Positions 23,215-32,167 of a DNA stretch of 64,000 bases are shown here, in pieces. The notes beneath the pieces were generated by a model. It made no database searches. It was not told the origin of the DNA and saw only the letters and a list, made by a program, of their open reading frames with translations. The translations under genes were made by a program, and so were the position numbers. This DNA is from Luteimonas vadosa (GTDB taxonomy: Bacteria > Pseudomonadota > Gammaproteobacteria > Xanthomonadales > Xanthomonadaceae): the NCBI RefSeq assembly GCF_039543545.1, contig NZ_BAABJY010000002.1, positions 1 through 64,000 of the forward strand, in the 5' to 3' direction. Every line of letters begins with the position of its first letter. Position 1 is the stretch's first letter.

Positions 23215-23763
23215 TCAGCCCCACATCCGCTGCAGCGGCGTCGACGCCAGCACGCGCGACCAGGGGAACAGTGGACCCGGGTCGCGCTTGCGCCTGACCC
23301 GGATCGCGGGATTGTCGGTGGCCGGTTCGGTGCCGGTGTCGAGGTCCTCGTGGCCGGCGATCCATCGCAGCGATGGCAGGGTCGCCTGCAGCGTCGCCAG
23401 CAGTTGCACGAGGGCGTCGACCTGCGGTGCCGGGTAGGCCTCGTCCATTGCCTGGTGGCGCGAGTCCAGCCACTGCGGCCAGCGCCCGCGGTTGACCAGT
23501 TCGATGCCAAGCGCGCGCTCGTTGTAGCCACGCACGTGGTGGGCGATGCGATCAGCGCGCACGTAGCGCACCGTGCGGCCATCGCGGTCGATGTACCAGT
23601 GCCCGCTGTTGCCGGTCCCGCTCTCGGCGTAGACGATGCGCTCGCCGTATTCGCGCGCGGTGGCCAGGTCGGGCAATTCCGTGCAGTGCACGACCACCAG
23701 GTCCACCTGCGACAGTGGGCGCGGTTCGAGCCGGTCTTCGTAGGGCAGCGGATCGATGTGCAT
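23215..23763 (-). CDS. N-acetylmuramoyl-L-alanine amidase (AmpD-like)
   Basis: This 182-residue protein is of the amidase_2 family. It has VVVHCTELPDLATA with the first zinc His, SGHWYIDRDGRTVRYVRADRIAHHVRGYNERALGIELVNRG, and a late IAGHEDLD with the second His and Asp ligands. There is no signal peptide, so a cytoplasmic peptidoglycan-recycling role like AmpD is likely and would fit the AmgK/MurU pathway encoded in the same window. ATG at 23763. Confidence 0.85.
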   Translation of the reverse strand: MHIDPLPYEDRLEPRPLSQVDLVVVHCTELPDLATAREYGERIVYAESGTGNSGHWYIDRDGRTVRYVRADRIAHHVRGYNERALGIELVNRGRWPQWLDSRHQAMDEAYPAPQVDALVQLLATLQATLPSLRWIAGHEDLDTGTEPATDNPAIRVRRKRDPGPLFPWSRVLASTPLQRMWG

Positions 23764-23849
23764 GGGTGCGGGGTGTCGTCGCGGCGATCGGGCGCCGGGC
23801 AGCGCGGTCGGGGCGGGTCGTGGGCGCGGGCCGATGCTAGCATTCGCGC

Positions 23850-24350
23850 ATGAAGCTGCCCCGCGCCGATTCCGAGCTGTACCGCCTGATGACGTGCTTC
23901 CCGCGGGGCGGCCGCGTCGAGTGGATCGGCCTGCGTCCGGCGCGCGACGTGGACATGGAGGAGGTCGACGCGGCCGAGGCCGTCATCGGCGGAGGACTGC
24001 GTGGCGATCGTTACGCCGGCGGCAGCGGCAAGCGCGACGTCACCCTGATCCAGGCCGAACACCTGCCGGTGATCGCGGCGCTGGCCGGCCACGACGCGAT
24101 CGCGCCCGCGCTGCTGCGCCGCAACCTGGTCGTTTCCGGCGCTCCCCTGGTCGCCTTCAAGGGCTTGCGCTTCCAGGTGGGCGAGGTGCTGCTCGAAGGC
24201 ACCGACGCCTGCGACCCGTGTTCGCGGATGGAAGAGGCGCTGGGTCCCGGCGGCTACAACGCCATGCGCGGGATGGGCGGCCTGTGCGCGCGCGTGCTCG
24301 GGGGCGGGACGCTGCGCGTCGGCGATCGCGTCGTCGCCCACGCCGGATGA
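23850..24350 (+). CDS. MOSC-domain protein
   Basis: This 166-residue protein carries a MOSC domain (GLRGDRYAGG ... RRNLVVSG ... VGEVLLEGTDACDPCSRME), the C-terminal sulfur-carrier domain of molybdenum cofactor sulfurases, with the conserved Cys-containing segment. Stand-alone bacterial versions handle sulfurated molybdenum cofactor or detoxify N-hydroxylated compounds; its substrate is not known. ATG at 23850. The stop overlaps the next gene's ATG by four bases. Confidence 0.85.
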   Translation: MKLPRADSELYRLMTCFPRGGRVEWIGLRPARDVDMEEVDAAEAVIGGGLRGDRYAGGSGKRDVTLIQAEHLPVIAALAGHDAIAPALLRRNLVVSGAPLVAFKGLRFQVGEVLLEGTDACDPCSRMEEALGPGGYNAMRGMGGLCARVLGGGTLRVGDRVVAHAG

Positions 24351-24886
24351 GCATGCGCGGGCACTGCATCCTGTCGCATGGCTTCGAAAGCGGTCCGGAC
24401 GCGACCAAGGTCACCGCGCTGGCGGAGGCGGCCGCGCGACTGGGCTGGAGCCACGAGCGCCCCGACTACACCGACCTGGACGCGAAATGCGAGGTCAGCG
24501 AGCTCGGCGACGTCCCGGCGCGGCTGCAGCGCCTGCTGTCGACCGCGCGCGACCGCAGCGCGCGCGCCGACGGCGCCCCGCTGGTGCTGGCCGGGTCCAG
24601 CCTCGGGGCCTACATTTCCGGGCTGGCGTCATTGCAGATCCAGGTCGCCGGCCTGTTCCTGATGGCGCCACCGGTGCGCATGGGCCAGGCGCAACCGCTG
24701 GATGCGGCCGCGGTGCCGATCTCCATCATCCACGGCTGGGACGACGAACTGATCCCGGCCGCCCAGGTCGTCGAATGGGCGCGGCCGCGACGGGCCAGGC
24801 TGGTGCTGGTCGACGACGGGCACCGTCTGTCGGACCACGTCGAGGCGTCGGCCGCCGCCTTCTCCGCCTTGTTGTCCGCCCTCTAG
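24347..24886 (+). CDS. Alpha/beta hydrolase (YqiA-like)
   Basis: This 179-residue small hydrolase starts CILSHGFESGPDATKVTALAEAA, with the nucleophile elbow AGSSLGAYIS, an acid-bearing HGWDDELIPA and the catalytic His in DDGHRLSDH. It belongs to the short esterase group related to YqiA. The frame is open upstream, but translation must start at ATG 24347, which overlaps the MOSC stop. It is followed three bases later by rlmKL, so the three genes form an operon. Confidence 0.85.
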   Translation: MSMRGHCILSHGFESGPDATKVTALAEAAARLGWSHERPDYTDLDAKCEVSELGDVPARLQRLLSTARDRSARADGAPLVLAGSSLGAYISGLASLQIQVAGLFLMAPPVRMGQAQPLDAAAVPISIIHGWDDELIPAAQVVEWARPRRARLVLVDDGHRLSDHVEASAAAFSALLSAL

Positions 24887-24889
24887 CCC

Positions 24890-27034
24890 ATGAAATTCTT
24901 CCTCAGCTGCGGCAAGGGGCTGGAGTACCTGCTCGCCGACGAGATCACGGCGCTGGGCTGCCAGCGCGCCAGTGCCACGATCGCCGGCGTGAACGTCGAG
25001 GGCGAGCTGGCCGACGCGCAGCGAGCGGTGTTGTGGTCGCGCCTGGCCAGCCGAGTGCTATGGCCGCTGGCCGAGTTCTATTGCGACGACGAGGACGTGC
25101 TCTATCGCAGCGTCAATGCATTGCCCTGGCAGGAGCACCTGGATGCAGGCATGACCCTGGCGGTGGATGCCCACGTCTCCGGCGACGGCATCACCCACGA
25201 GCGCTTCGCGGCGCAGCGGGTCAAGGACGCGGTGGTCGACAAGATGCGTGCCTGGTGCGGTGATCGGCCCAGCGTCGACGTGGACGCCCCCGACCTGCGC
25301 CTGAACCTGGTGCTGCGCAAGGGTCGCGCGATCCTGTCGGTCGACCTCGGCGGCGGTCCCATGCATCGGCGCGGCTGGCGCAAGGTCCAGGGCGAGGCGC
25401 CCCTCAAGGAAACCCTGGCGGCGGCGGTGCTGCTGCGCGGCGGCTGGCCGCAGGTGTACGCGGACGGCGGCACGCTGCTGGACCCGATGTGCGGCAGCGG
25501 TACCTTGCTGATCGAAGGCGCGGAGATGGCCGCGGATGTCGCCCCGGGCCTGCGGCGGCACGGTGAAGTCCCGCCAACGCGTTGGCTCGGCTTCGACACC
25601 GCGGGCTGGTGGCGGATGCACGACGATGCGCTGGTGCGGGAGCGCAAGGGCCGCGGCGCATTGCGGCATGCCTTCCATGGCAGCGACCTCGATCCGCACG
25701 CGATCCGGGCCGCACGCGAGAACGCGACCGCGGCGGGGTTCCGGGATGCCATCGCCTTCGACGAGCGCCAGGCCGGCGCCCTGCTGCCTCGTCCCGAGCC
25801 TCGCGGCCTGGTCGTCTGCAATCCGCCCTACGACGCGCGGCTGCAGGCCGATGCCGCGCTGTATGCCGCCCTGGGCGAGGCCCTGCGGCATGCCGTGCCC
25901 GGTTGGCGCGCCAGCCTGCTGTGCGGCAGCCAGGCGCTCGCCAGGGCGACCGGCCTGCGCGCGCAGAAGACCTACCAGCTGTTCAACGGCGCGCTCGAAT
26001 GCAGCCTGCTGGTCTGCGACCCGGTGAAGCCGGCCGTCCTCGCCCCGGGCGAACCGCGCGAACTGTCGCCGGGTGCGCGCATGCTGGCCAACCGCCTGCG
26101 CAAGAACCTGCGCGCGCTCAAGGCGTGGCGCGCGCGCGAGGGCGTGGACTGCTTCCGGGTCTACGACGCGGACCTGCCCGAGTACGCCGCCGCCATCGAC
26201 GTCTATACCGAGGCCGACGATCCCGACGCGGTCTGGCTGCACGTGCAGGAATACGCCGCGCCCAAGGACATCCCGGAGGCCGACGTGCGCCGGCGCTTCG
26301 GCGAAATCCTTGCCGCGGCGCGCGACGTCTTCGGCCTGCCGCGCGAACGGGTGGCGACCAAGGTGCGTGCGCGCGGCAAGGGCGGCAGCAAGTACGCGCA
26401 GGACCCGGGGCAGGCGCAGCGCGACGAGCGCATCGTCGTGCGCGAAGGCGCCGCGCGGCTGCAGGTCAACCTGTTCGACTACCTCGACACGGGCCTGTTC
26501 CTGGACCACCGCCCCGTGCGCCAGCGCATCGCGCAGGAAGCGGAAGGCCGGCGCTTCCTCAACCTGTTCTGCTACACCGGCGCGGCCACCGTGCAGGCGG
26601 CCGTGGGCGGCGCGGCGACGACCACCAGCGTCGACCTGTCCGCGACCTACCTGCAATGGCTGGCCGACAACCTGCAGGAGAACGGTCTGGGGGGATACCA
26701 GCACCGGCTGGTGCAGGCCGACGCCCTGGCCTGGCTGGAGGCGGACATGGGGATCTACGACCTGGTGTTCTGCGATCCGCCGACCTTTTCCAATTCCGCG
26801 CGCGCCGACGACTTCGACCTGCAGCGCGAACACGTGCGCCTGCTGCAGGCGGCGGTGGCGCGGCTGTCGCCCGATGGCGTGCTGTACTTCTCCAACAACT
26901 ACCGCCGTTTCCGCCTCGACGAGGCGGCGGTACCGCGATTCGCGCGTTGCCAGGACCTCGGGGCGGCGTCGATCCCGCCGGATTTCGCCCGCAACCCGCG
27001 GATCCACCAGGCCTGGCGCCTGCGGCCGCTCTAG
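24890..27034 (+). CDS. rlmL: 23S rRNA m2G2445/m7G2069 methyltransferase RlmKL
   Basis: This 714-residue fused enzyme has an N-terminal THUMP region (about 45-165) and a first methyltransferase domain with DPMCGSGTLLIEGA and the NPPY motif (CNPPYDAR) for m2G2445. A second domain has NLFCYTGAATVQAA and CDPPTFSNSAR for m7G2069. Length and order match RlmL/RlmKL of gammaproteobacteria. ATG at 24890, three bases after the hydrolase stop. Confidence 0.95.
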   Translation: MKFFLSCGKGLEYLLADEITALGCQRASATIAGVNVEGELADAQRAVLWSRLASRVLWPLAEFYCDDEDVLYRSVNALPWQEHLDAGMTLAVDAHVSGDGITHERFAAQRVKDAVVDKMRAWCGDRPSVDVDAPDLRLNLVLRKGRAILSVDLGGGPMHRRGWRKVQGEAPLKETLAAAVLLRGGWPQVYADGGTLLDPMCGSGTLLIEGAEMAADVAPGLRRHGEVPPTRWLGFDTAGWWRMHDDALVRERKGRGALRHAFHGSDLDPHAIRAARENATAAGFRDAIAFDERQAGALLPRPEPRGLVVCNPPYDARLQADAALYAALGEALRHAVPGWRASLLCGSQALARATGLRAQKTYQLFNGALECSLLVCDPVKPAVLAPGEPRELSPGARMLANRLRKNLRALKAWRAREGVDCFRVYDADLPEYAAAIDVYTEADDPDAVWLHVQEYAAPKDIPEADVRRRFGEILAAARDVFGLPRERVATKVRARGKGGSKYAQDPGQAQRDERIVVREGAARLQVNLFDYLDTGLFLDHRPVRQRIAQEAEGRRFLNLFCYTGAATVQAAVGGAATTTSVDLSATYLQWLADNLQENGLGGYQHRLVQADALAWLEADMGIYDLVFCDPPTFSNSARADDFDLQREHVRLLQAAVARLSPDGVLYFSNNYRRFRLDEAAVPRFARCQDLGAASIPPDFARNPRIHQAWRLRPL

Positions 27035-27132
27035 CGTCGTCCGGTGGGTGGCACCCAGTGTTGCAGCGATGGCACTGGCCTGCGACGCGATCGCCCCGAC
27101 ACTGCAAGCATCGACCCGCAGGAGCCACCGAC

Positions 27133-27996
27133 ATGCAGAACACGACCACCCCCGCCGATGCCGTTGTCGTGCGCCGCATCCGCGGCAGCGCCACCTCCGA
27201 TGGCGCCGGGGTCAGGCTGACGCGGGTCATCGGCGGCGCCGAGCTGCCCGACCTCGACCCGTTCCTGCTGCTCGACGAGTTCGGCACCGACCGCCCCGAG
27301 GATTACCTCGCGGGGTTCCCGGACCATCCGCACCGCGGCTTCGAGACGGTCACCTACATGCTCGACGGGCGCATGCGCCACTGCGACAACCACGGCAACG
27401 AGGGCCTGCTCGTCCCGGGCAGCGTCCAGTGGATGACGGCGGGCCGGGGCCTGGTGCATTCGGAGATGCCCGAGCAGGAGTCGGGACGGATGCGCGGCTT
27501 CCAGCTGTGGGTCAACCTGCCGGCCCGGGACAAGATGACCGCGCCGCGCTACCAGGAGTTCGCCGCCGAGCGCATCCCGGTCGCGCGTCCTGCCCCGGGG
27601 GTCTCGGTCAAGGTGATCGCCGGTGAGGTGGGCGGCGTGCAAGGCCCGATCGTGCAGCCCGCCACCGACCCGCTGTACGTCGACCTCGTGCTCGATGCGG
27701 GCGCGGGCTGGTCGTTGCCGTTGCCCGAAGGCCACAACGCCTTTGCCTATGTCTACGAGGGCGCGGTGACGATCGCCGATGCCGGAGATGGCGCGCGCGA
27801 CCTGGGCGCACAGGAACTGGGCGTGCTTGGCGGCGGCGGCCGGTTGCGCCTGCGGGCGGCGGGGCAGGGCGCCCGGCTGATCGTGGTGGCGGGTCGGCCC
27901 TTGCGCGAGCCCGTCGCCCGCCACGGCCCGTTCGTGATGAACACGCGGCAGGAACTGATGCAGGCCTTCGTCGACTTCCAGGAAGGCCGGTTCTAG
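27133..27996 (+). CDS. Pirin-family cupin protein
   Basis: This 287-residue pirin has the N-terminal signature DPFLLLDEFGTDRPEDYLAGFPDHPHRGFETVTYML and then GSVQWMTAGRGLVHSEMPE, giving the usual iron-binding His/Glu set. Some pirins are quercetin dioxygenases; others act as regulators. The C-terminal half is the second cupin domain (FAYVYEGAVTI). ATG at 27133 after GGAG. A second, divergent pirin of the other orientation lies at 28596-29456. Confidence 0.9.
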   Translation: MQNTTTPADAVVVRRIRGSATSDGAGVRLTRVIGGAELPDLDPFLLLDEFGTDRPEDYLAGFPDHPHRGFETVTYMLDGRMRHCDNHGNEGLLVPGSVQWMTAGRGLVHSEMPEQESGRMRGFQLWVNLPARDKMTAPRYQEFAAERIPVARPAPGVSVKVIAGEVGGVQGPIVQPATDPLYVDLVLDAGAGWSLPLPEGHNAFAYVYEGAVTIADAGDGARDLGAQELGVLGGGGRLRLRAAGQGARLIVVAGRPLREPVARHGPFVMNTRQELMQAFVDFQEGRF

Positions 27997-28053
27997 GCAG
28001 CGGCGCGGGCGGACGGGACCCGTGCCCACGGACGCCCCGCGGGCATCAGCCGG

Positions 28054-28512
28054 TCAGTTGCTGGTCAACAGCGCCGGCTGGAAGCGCAATGCTTCCACCT
28101 GGCGCATCGCCTCGTCCTTCTGCGCCTGGCTGCTGGCCTGCAAGGTGATGTGGGCGACGCGGTCGCGGCCCAGCTCGACGAGGGTCTCGCGGATGATCGC
28201 GTCCGGATTGGACGCGACCTCGCTGCGGTACCAGCGCTGGGCATGGCCGTCGATCACCGATTCCTCGGCGCGGTCGGCGCGGCTGGGCTTGAACGGACTG
28301 TCCTTGCCGAGCATCACCGCGAAGGCCTGGGTCCCGTCAGCGGTCCGGATGGCCTTGCAGAAGGTGAAGTCGGGGCCATCGAGCTGGTCCCAGTGCAGGC
28401 CGCTGTCGGCCGGCAAGGTCGGGCAGTGGCCCGCGGACTGCGCGGATGCCCCGGCGGCCGGAAGCAGGCAGGCCAGGACGCACGCGAGCACTCTGGTCGT
28501 GGATGAAGTCAT
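28054..28512 (-). CDS. Secreted protein of unknown function
   Basis: This 152-residue protein has a clear signal peptide (cleavage near GASAQSA). The mature part has two cysteines (HCPTLP and FTFCKA) likely to form a disulphide, and a pattern LHWDQLDGPDFTFCKAIR. I do not recognise the family. ATG at 28512. It sits between two pirin genes. A 7-bp inverted repeat CGTAGCG...CGCTACG (28531-28553) lies just upstream. Confidence 0.65.
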   Translation of the reverse strand: MTSSTTRVLACVLACLLPAAGASAQSAGHCPTLPADSGLHWDQLDGPDFTFCKAIRTADGTQAFAVMLGKDSPFKPSRADRAEESVIDGHAQRWYRSEVASNPDAIIRETLVELGRDRVAHITLQASSQAQKDEAMRQVEALRFQPALLTSN

Positions 28513-28595
28513 CGTTTTCCCCTTCTATGGCGTAGCGGCGTGGACACGCTACGACCGATACTCCCCCGTGCACGGCCTTCAAACCGTGACCGGGT

Positions 28596-29456
28596 TCAAT
28601 GTTCGGGCAAGGGAATGCGCTCGTCGTCGCCCGGCACGGTGCCGAAACGCCCGGTTTCCCAGCCGCGCTTCGCCTCCTCGATGCGCTCCTTCGACGAGGA
28701 CACGAAATTCCACCAGAGGTGGCGTGGGCCATCGAGGGGTTCTCCGCCCAGCAGCATGGCCTTCACCGGCGTGCGTGCGCGCAGCCGGGCGCGGTGGCCA
28801 CGGTCGAGCAGGACCAGGTGTTGCGCCGGGATGTCGGCGCCATCGACCTGGGCGTCGCCAGCCAACACGTACAGGGCCCGCTCCGCGTGGCCGGCTTCGA
28901 TGACGGTTTCGGCATCCGCTTCCAGGTCGATGGCGACGTTGAGGATCTCGCCGAAGACGCGGACCGGCGATTCCCGGTCGTAGGCGCGCCCGGCGATGAC
29001 GCGCAGGCGCGCGCCGCGATGCGCCACCTCCGGCAAGGTCGCGGCGGCGTGGTGGTGGAACGCGGGTGCCGTTTCCTCGTCGGCGCGTGGCAGCGCCACC
29101 CAGGTCTGCATCCCGTGCAGCGGATGCTCGCCTTCGCGCAGGCGGCGGGGGGTGCGCTCGGAATGGACGATGCCGCGGCCGGCGGTCATCCAGTTGACGT
29201 CGCCGGGCTGGATGTCCTGGTCGGAGCCCAGGCTGTCGCGATGCCGGATCACGCCGGACCACAGGTAGGTCACCGTGGCCAGGCCGATGTGCGGGTGCGG
29301 GCGCACGTCGACGCCGCGGCCGGGTTCGAACACCGCCGGACCCATCTGGTCGACGAAGACGAACGGACCGACGCTGCGTGCCTGCACTGTCGGCACCGCG
29401 CGACGGACCTGGAAGCCCCCCAGGTCGTGGATGCCCGGGCTGATCACCTCGACCAT
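28596..29456 (-). CDS. Pirin-family cupin protein (second copy)
   Basis: This 286-residue pirin has GPFVFVDQMGPAVFEPGRGVDVRPHPHIGLATVTYLWSG (split over the usual metal-site segment) and GDVNWMTAGRGIVHSER. It keeps the His residues of the iron site. I chose the ATG at 29454-29456, preceded by GGAGGT at six bases; an upstream in-frame start at 29477 lacks this. It is only moderately similar to the neighbouring pirin, so they are probably different subfamilies rather than a recent duplication. Confidence 0.9.
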   Translation of the reverse strand: MVEVISPGIHDLGGFQVRRAVPTVQARSVGPFVFVDQMGPAVFEPGRGVDVRPHPHIGLATVTYLWSGVIRHRDSLGSDQDIQPGDVNWMTAGRGIVHSERTPRRLREGEHPLHGMQTWVALPRADEETAPAFHHHAAATLPEVAHRGARLRVIAGRAYDRESPVRVFGEILNVAIDLEADAETVIEAGHAERALYVLAGDAQVDGADIPAQHLVLLDRGHRARLRARTPVKAMLLGGEPLDGPRHLWWNFVSSSKERIEEAKRGWETGRFGTVPGDDERIPLPEH

Positions 29457-29558
29457 GGCGCCACCTCCCATTGGCAACGGACCGTCAGCCTGCCATCGAA
29501 GCGGCCGGGTGTCGAAGTCCCTCGCTTGTTGGTGGCGGCGACGGCGTCGCCGGGCGCC

Positions 29559-29978
29559 TCAGTCAGGTGCGTGCAGGGCGAGCCGGATGGCCGGCGCGTC
29601 GCCGGGGTCCACCGAGACCAGGCGCAGGACGCGCGGACCGAGGGGATGGCTGTCGTCGCCGCCGTGGCTGGACAGGCGGAACGTCTGGGCGTCGGCATTG
29701 ACCGGTTCCCAGTGCAGCGAGATCTCCGCGCTGCCGGCCCAGACGCATTGGACATCGACCGGGCAGCGCGAATCGGCGACCAGGGCGAGGTAGCTCAGCG
29801 CGCCTTGCCCGGCGAGCGACACGCGCTCGCCGATGGCCAGTTCGAAGGTGTCGCCCTCGCCGATCGTGCGCAGGGTCTCGGGATCCGGGCGCGCGGTGCT
29901 GCACGCGCAGGCCAGCATCGCCAACAGCAGGAGGGCCAGGAAGTTGCGGAACTGCGGTTGTGCAGGGGCATCGGCCAT
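29559..29978 (-). CDS. Small lipoprotein
   Basis: This 139-residue protein has a signal peptide with a lipobox (MLACAC), so it is lipidated. The mature part has two cysteines flanking SRCPVDVQCVWAG and a beta-rich remainder. The SRCPxxxxCxxAG pattern occurs in small conserved secreted proteins of unknown function. The frame is open a long way upstream in antisense to other genes; the ATG at 29976-29978 is the natural start. Confidence 0.7.
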   Translation of the reverse strand: MADAPAQPQFRNFLALLLLAMLACACSTARPDPETLRTIGEGDTFELAIGERVSLAGQGALSYLALVADSRCPVDVQCVWAGSAEISLHWEPVNADAQTFRLSSHGGDDSHPLGPRVLRLVSVDPGDAPAIRLALHAPD

Positions 29979-30025
29979 GCTTGGCTCCGTTCGGGCGGGT
30001 GGACCGTGATGCAGGGAAGGTGGTG

Positions 30026-30700
30026 TCACCGGTCGTCGCGTCGCGACGCCAGGCGATCGGCAAGGCGGGTCGGTTCGGGCAGGCGGTAGGTCGTCACCCA
30101 ACGCATGACCAGGTCCGCGGCCGAAGCCATCGCCACGTGGTGCCCGGGAGAGACCACCAGGGGACGACAGTGCAGCTTGCTGCGCAACAGCCAGCCGACC
30201 TGGCGGCCGTCGTGGCGCAGCGCCGTATAGGCGCCGCGGGTGTCGTGCGGCTCGGGTCCGGAACCGGTCAGGATCTTCTTCGCCACGCCGATGCTCGGCA
30301 CGCCGGTGGCCAGGCCGAAATGGGCGGCCACGCCCAGACCGCGTGGATGGGCGATGCCCTGGCCGTCGAGCAGCGCCAGGTCGGGTGTCTGCGACAACGC
30401 ATCGAGCACCTGCAGCAAGGCCGGGAGTTCCCGGAACGACAGCAGGCCGGGGATGTACGGCAGCGAGGTCGGGATCCGGACGCAACGGGATTCCAGGACC
30501 TGCAGGCTGTCTGCGTCGAGCAGTACCGCGGCGGCGCGGGTGGTCCGGCCGGCGTCCTCGAAGCCGACGTCGAAGCCGGCGACGGTGCGCAGCGGCTTGC
30601 GGAAACCGTCGCGCAACCGCACCTGCGATGCCAGTTCGGCCTGCATGGCGCGGGCCGCCGCCGGCGTCCCGTCCCAGCCTTCGAACGCCGTGGGCATCAT
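30026..30700 (-). CDS. nfi: Endonuclease V (deoxyinosine 3' endonuclease)
   Basis: This 224-residue repair enzyme cuts DNA one base 3' of deoxyinosine. Motifs are VAGFDVGFEDAG (first catalytic Asp), SLPYIPGLLSFRELPALL (catalytic Glu), LLDGQGIAHPRGLGVAAHFGL (second Asp) and SIGVAKKIL. Length fits. The first ATG (30698-30700) overlaps the stop of the histidine phosphatase gene by four bases, which supports both the start and an operon. Confidence 0.9.
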   Translation of the reverse strand: MMPTAFEGWDGTPAAARAMQAELASQVRLRDGFRKPLRTVAGFDVGFEDAGRTTRAAAVLLDADSLQVLESRCVRIPTSLPYIPGLLSFRELPALLQVLDALSQTPDLALLDGQGIAHPRGLGVAAHFGLATGVPSIGVAKKILTGSGPEPHDTRGAYTALRHDGRQVGWLLRSKLHCRPLVVSPGHHVAMASAADLVMRWVTTYRLPEPTRLADRLASRRDDR

Positions 30701-31227
30701 CGCGGACGATCCCCGTCGCGCGCGTGGACGAGGCGGGCGCGTCCATCCTCGCCGAACCGCACGGTATAGCGATTGTCGTACTCGGACTCGTCCATGGCAG
30801 CGACGGTGCAGGCGCACAGCGCGGACACGATCGCGGGCACGGTGTTGCTGTGCCCGACGACCACCACCGTGCCGGCGGGATGTCGGTTGCGCAGTTCCCG
30901 GGCGAACGTGTCCGCAGGCTGCGTGGCATCGTAAGGGCGCACCTCCAGCCCGTGCCTCGCCGCGACCGGTGCCGCGGTCTGGCGGGTGCGGCGGTAGTCG
31001 GTGGAATACACCGCCACCACGGGTTCGTCCGCCAGCGACGCGGCGAGGGCGGCGGCGCGTTGCCGGCCGGCCTCGGCAAGCACGGGATCGCTGGGGTCGT
31101 CGGCGGCCTTTTCCGCATGCCGCACCACGACGAACGTGGCGGCAGGCGCCGGGGCCACCGGAAGGGCGGCGCATCCGGCTGCCGCCAGGAGGAGGGATGC
31201 GGCGAAGAGGAGGGCGGTACGCGGCAT
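30697..31227 (-). CDS. Exported histidine phosphatase
   Basis: This 176-residue protein has a signal peptide and lipobox-like Cys (LLLAAAGCAAL). It belongs to the histidine phosphatase (phosphoglycerate mutase-like) superfamily: VVVRHAEKA with the catalytic His, STDYRRTRQTAAP, and VVVGHSNTVPAI with the second His. Probably a periplasmic phosphatase. ATG at 31225-31227; upstream codons are not conserved. It overlaps nfi by four bases. Confidence 0.85.
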   Translation of the reverse strand: MPRTALLFAASLLLAAAGCAALPVAPAPAATFVVVRHAEKAADDPSDPVLAEAGRQRAAALAASLADEPVVAVYSTDYRRTRQTAAPVAARHGLEVRPYDATQPADTFARELRNRHPAGTVVVVGHSNTVPAIVSALCACTVAAMDESEYDNRYTVRFGEDGRARLVHARDGDRPR

Positions 31228-31309
31228 GGCGTGGTTCCGTGGGTTGCCGTGACGCGCACATCCTGCCCCACCGGCGGTGAACTCCCGCCGAGTTTCCGCC
31301 GCGCAGTCT

Positions 31310-32023
31310 TCAGCGCAGCGAGGCATCGAGTTCCGCCAACCGTTGCGGCGTGCCGACGTCGGTCCAGCGGCCGTCGTGGCGCTCGCCGGTCACGCGACCA
31401 CGTGCCATCGCCGCGCGGAGCAAGGGCGCGAGCTTGAAGCGGGGAGGCTCCGCCTCGGCCCCGGGCGCCGCGCCGACGATGCCACGCCAGTCGTCGAACA
31501 ACCGGAGCCGGTACAGCCCGATGCCGGCGAAGGTCAGGCAATCCTTGCCACGCGAGGCCACGCGGCCATCCGCGGCCAATGCGAAATCCCCCGCCGGGTT
31601 GTGCGGCGGGTTGTCGACGAGCACGAGGTGGGCGTCGCCGGCGAAGTCGCGCGGCAGGCGCGCGAAGTCGTGGTCGGTCCAGATGTCGCCGTTGACGACG
31701 AGGAAGGCCGCGTCGGCATCGCCGCCTTCGGCGAGCCATTCGCGGGCGTGCCAGATCCCGCCGCCGGTCTCCAGCGGCACCGGGCCGTCATGGGACCAGC
31801 GCAGCCGGAGTCCCCAGCGGGCACCGTCGCCCAGCACCTGCGGGAACCGGTCGGCCAGCCAGGAGGTGTTGACGACCACCTCGCGCACGCCCATCGCCGC
31901 CAGCTTCTCCAGGTGCCAGGCGATCAAGGGTTTGCCGCCGACGTGGAGCAGGGGTTTGGGCGTGGTGTTCGTGAGCGGGCGCATGCGCTCGCCCAGGCCC
32001 GCCGCGAGGATCAGCGCCTTCAT
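31310..32023 (-). CDS. murU: N-acetylmuramate-1-phosphate uridylyltransferase MurU
   Basis: This 237-residue nucleotidyltransferase begins MKALILAAGLGERMRPLTN and has PKPLLHVGGKPLI, VVNGDIW and FAGIGLY. MurU converts MurNAc-1-P to UDP-MurNAc in the fosfomycin-insensitive cell-wall recycling route. The kinase gene for the preceding step, amgK, is immediately upstream on the same strand, which strongly supports this name over other sugar nucleotidyltransferases. The two genes are separated by a small inverted-repeat element. Confidence 0.9.
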   Translation of the reverse strand: MKALILAAGLGERMRPLTNTTPKPLLHVGGKPLIAWHLEKLAAMGVREVVVNTSWLADRFPQVLGDGARWGLRLRWSHDGPVPLETGGGIWHAREWLAEGGDADAAFLVVNGDIWTDHDFARLPRDFAGDAHLVLVDNPPHNPAGDFALAADGRVASRGKDCLTFAGIGLYRLRLFDDWRGIVGAAPGAEAEPPRFKLAPLLRAAMARGRVTGERHDGRWTDVGTPQRLAELDASLR

Positions 32024-32055
32024 GGAAGTGCCCGCGTGGGCAGGGTCGCATAGCG

Positions 32056-32167
32056 AAAAGGGGTCACAGCGAAGTTGCGCGTCACCCTCCGAAGGGAATC
32101 TGGTGACGCAGGCGCGGAATTCACCGTGCCCGCTTTTCGATTCGAAGCCTTCACTTCGACCCCTTCT
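32056..32167. mobile_element. MITE- or REP-like element with terminal inverted repeats
   Basis: A 112-bp unit lies between amgK and murU. Left end AAAAGGGGTCACAGCGAAG (32056-32074) and the reverse complement of the right end, AGAAGGGGTCGAAGTGAAG (from 32149-32167), agree at about 15 of 19 positions. An inner perfect inverted repeat, CGTCACC (32080-32086) and GGTGACG (32102-32108), gives a hairpin. The right end overlaps the end of amgK and encodes its last residues (EKGSK) and stop. No transposase inside. Confidence 0.55.

Noticed and set aside
28531..28553. Inverted repeat CGTAGCG/CGCTACG as a terminator for the pirin gene
   Set aside because: No T run on the relevant strand and it lies directly upstream of another gene; it could equally be an operator.
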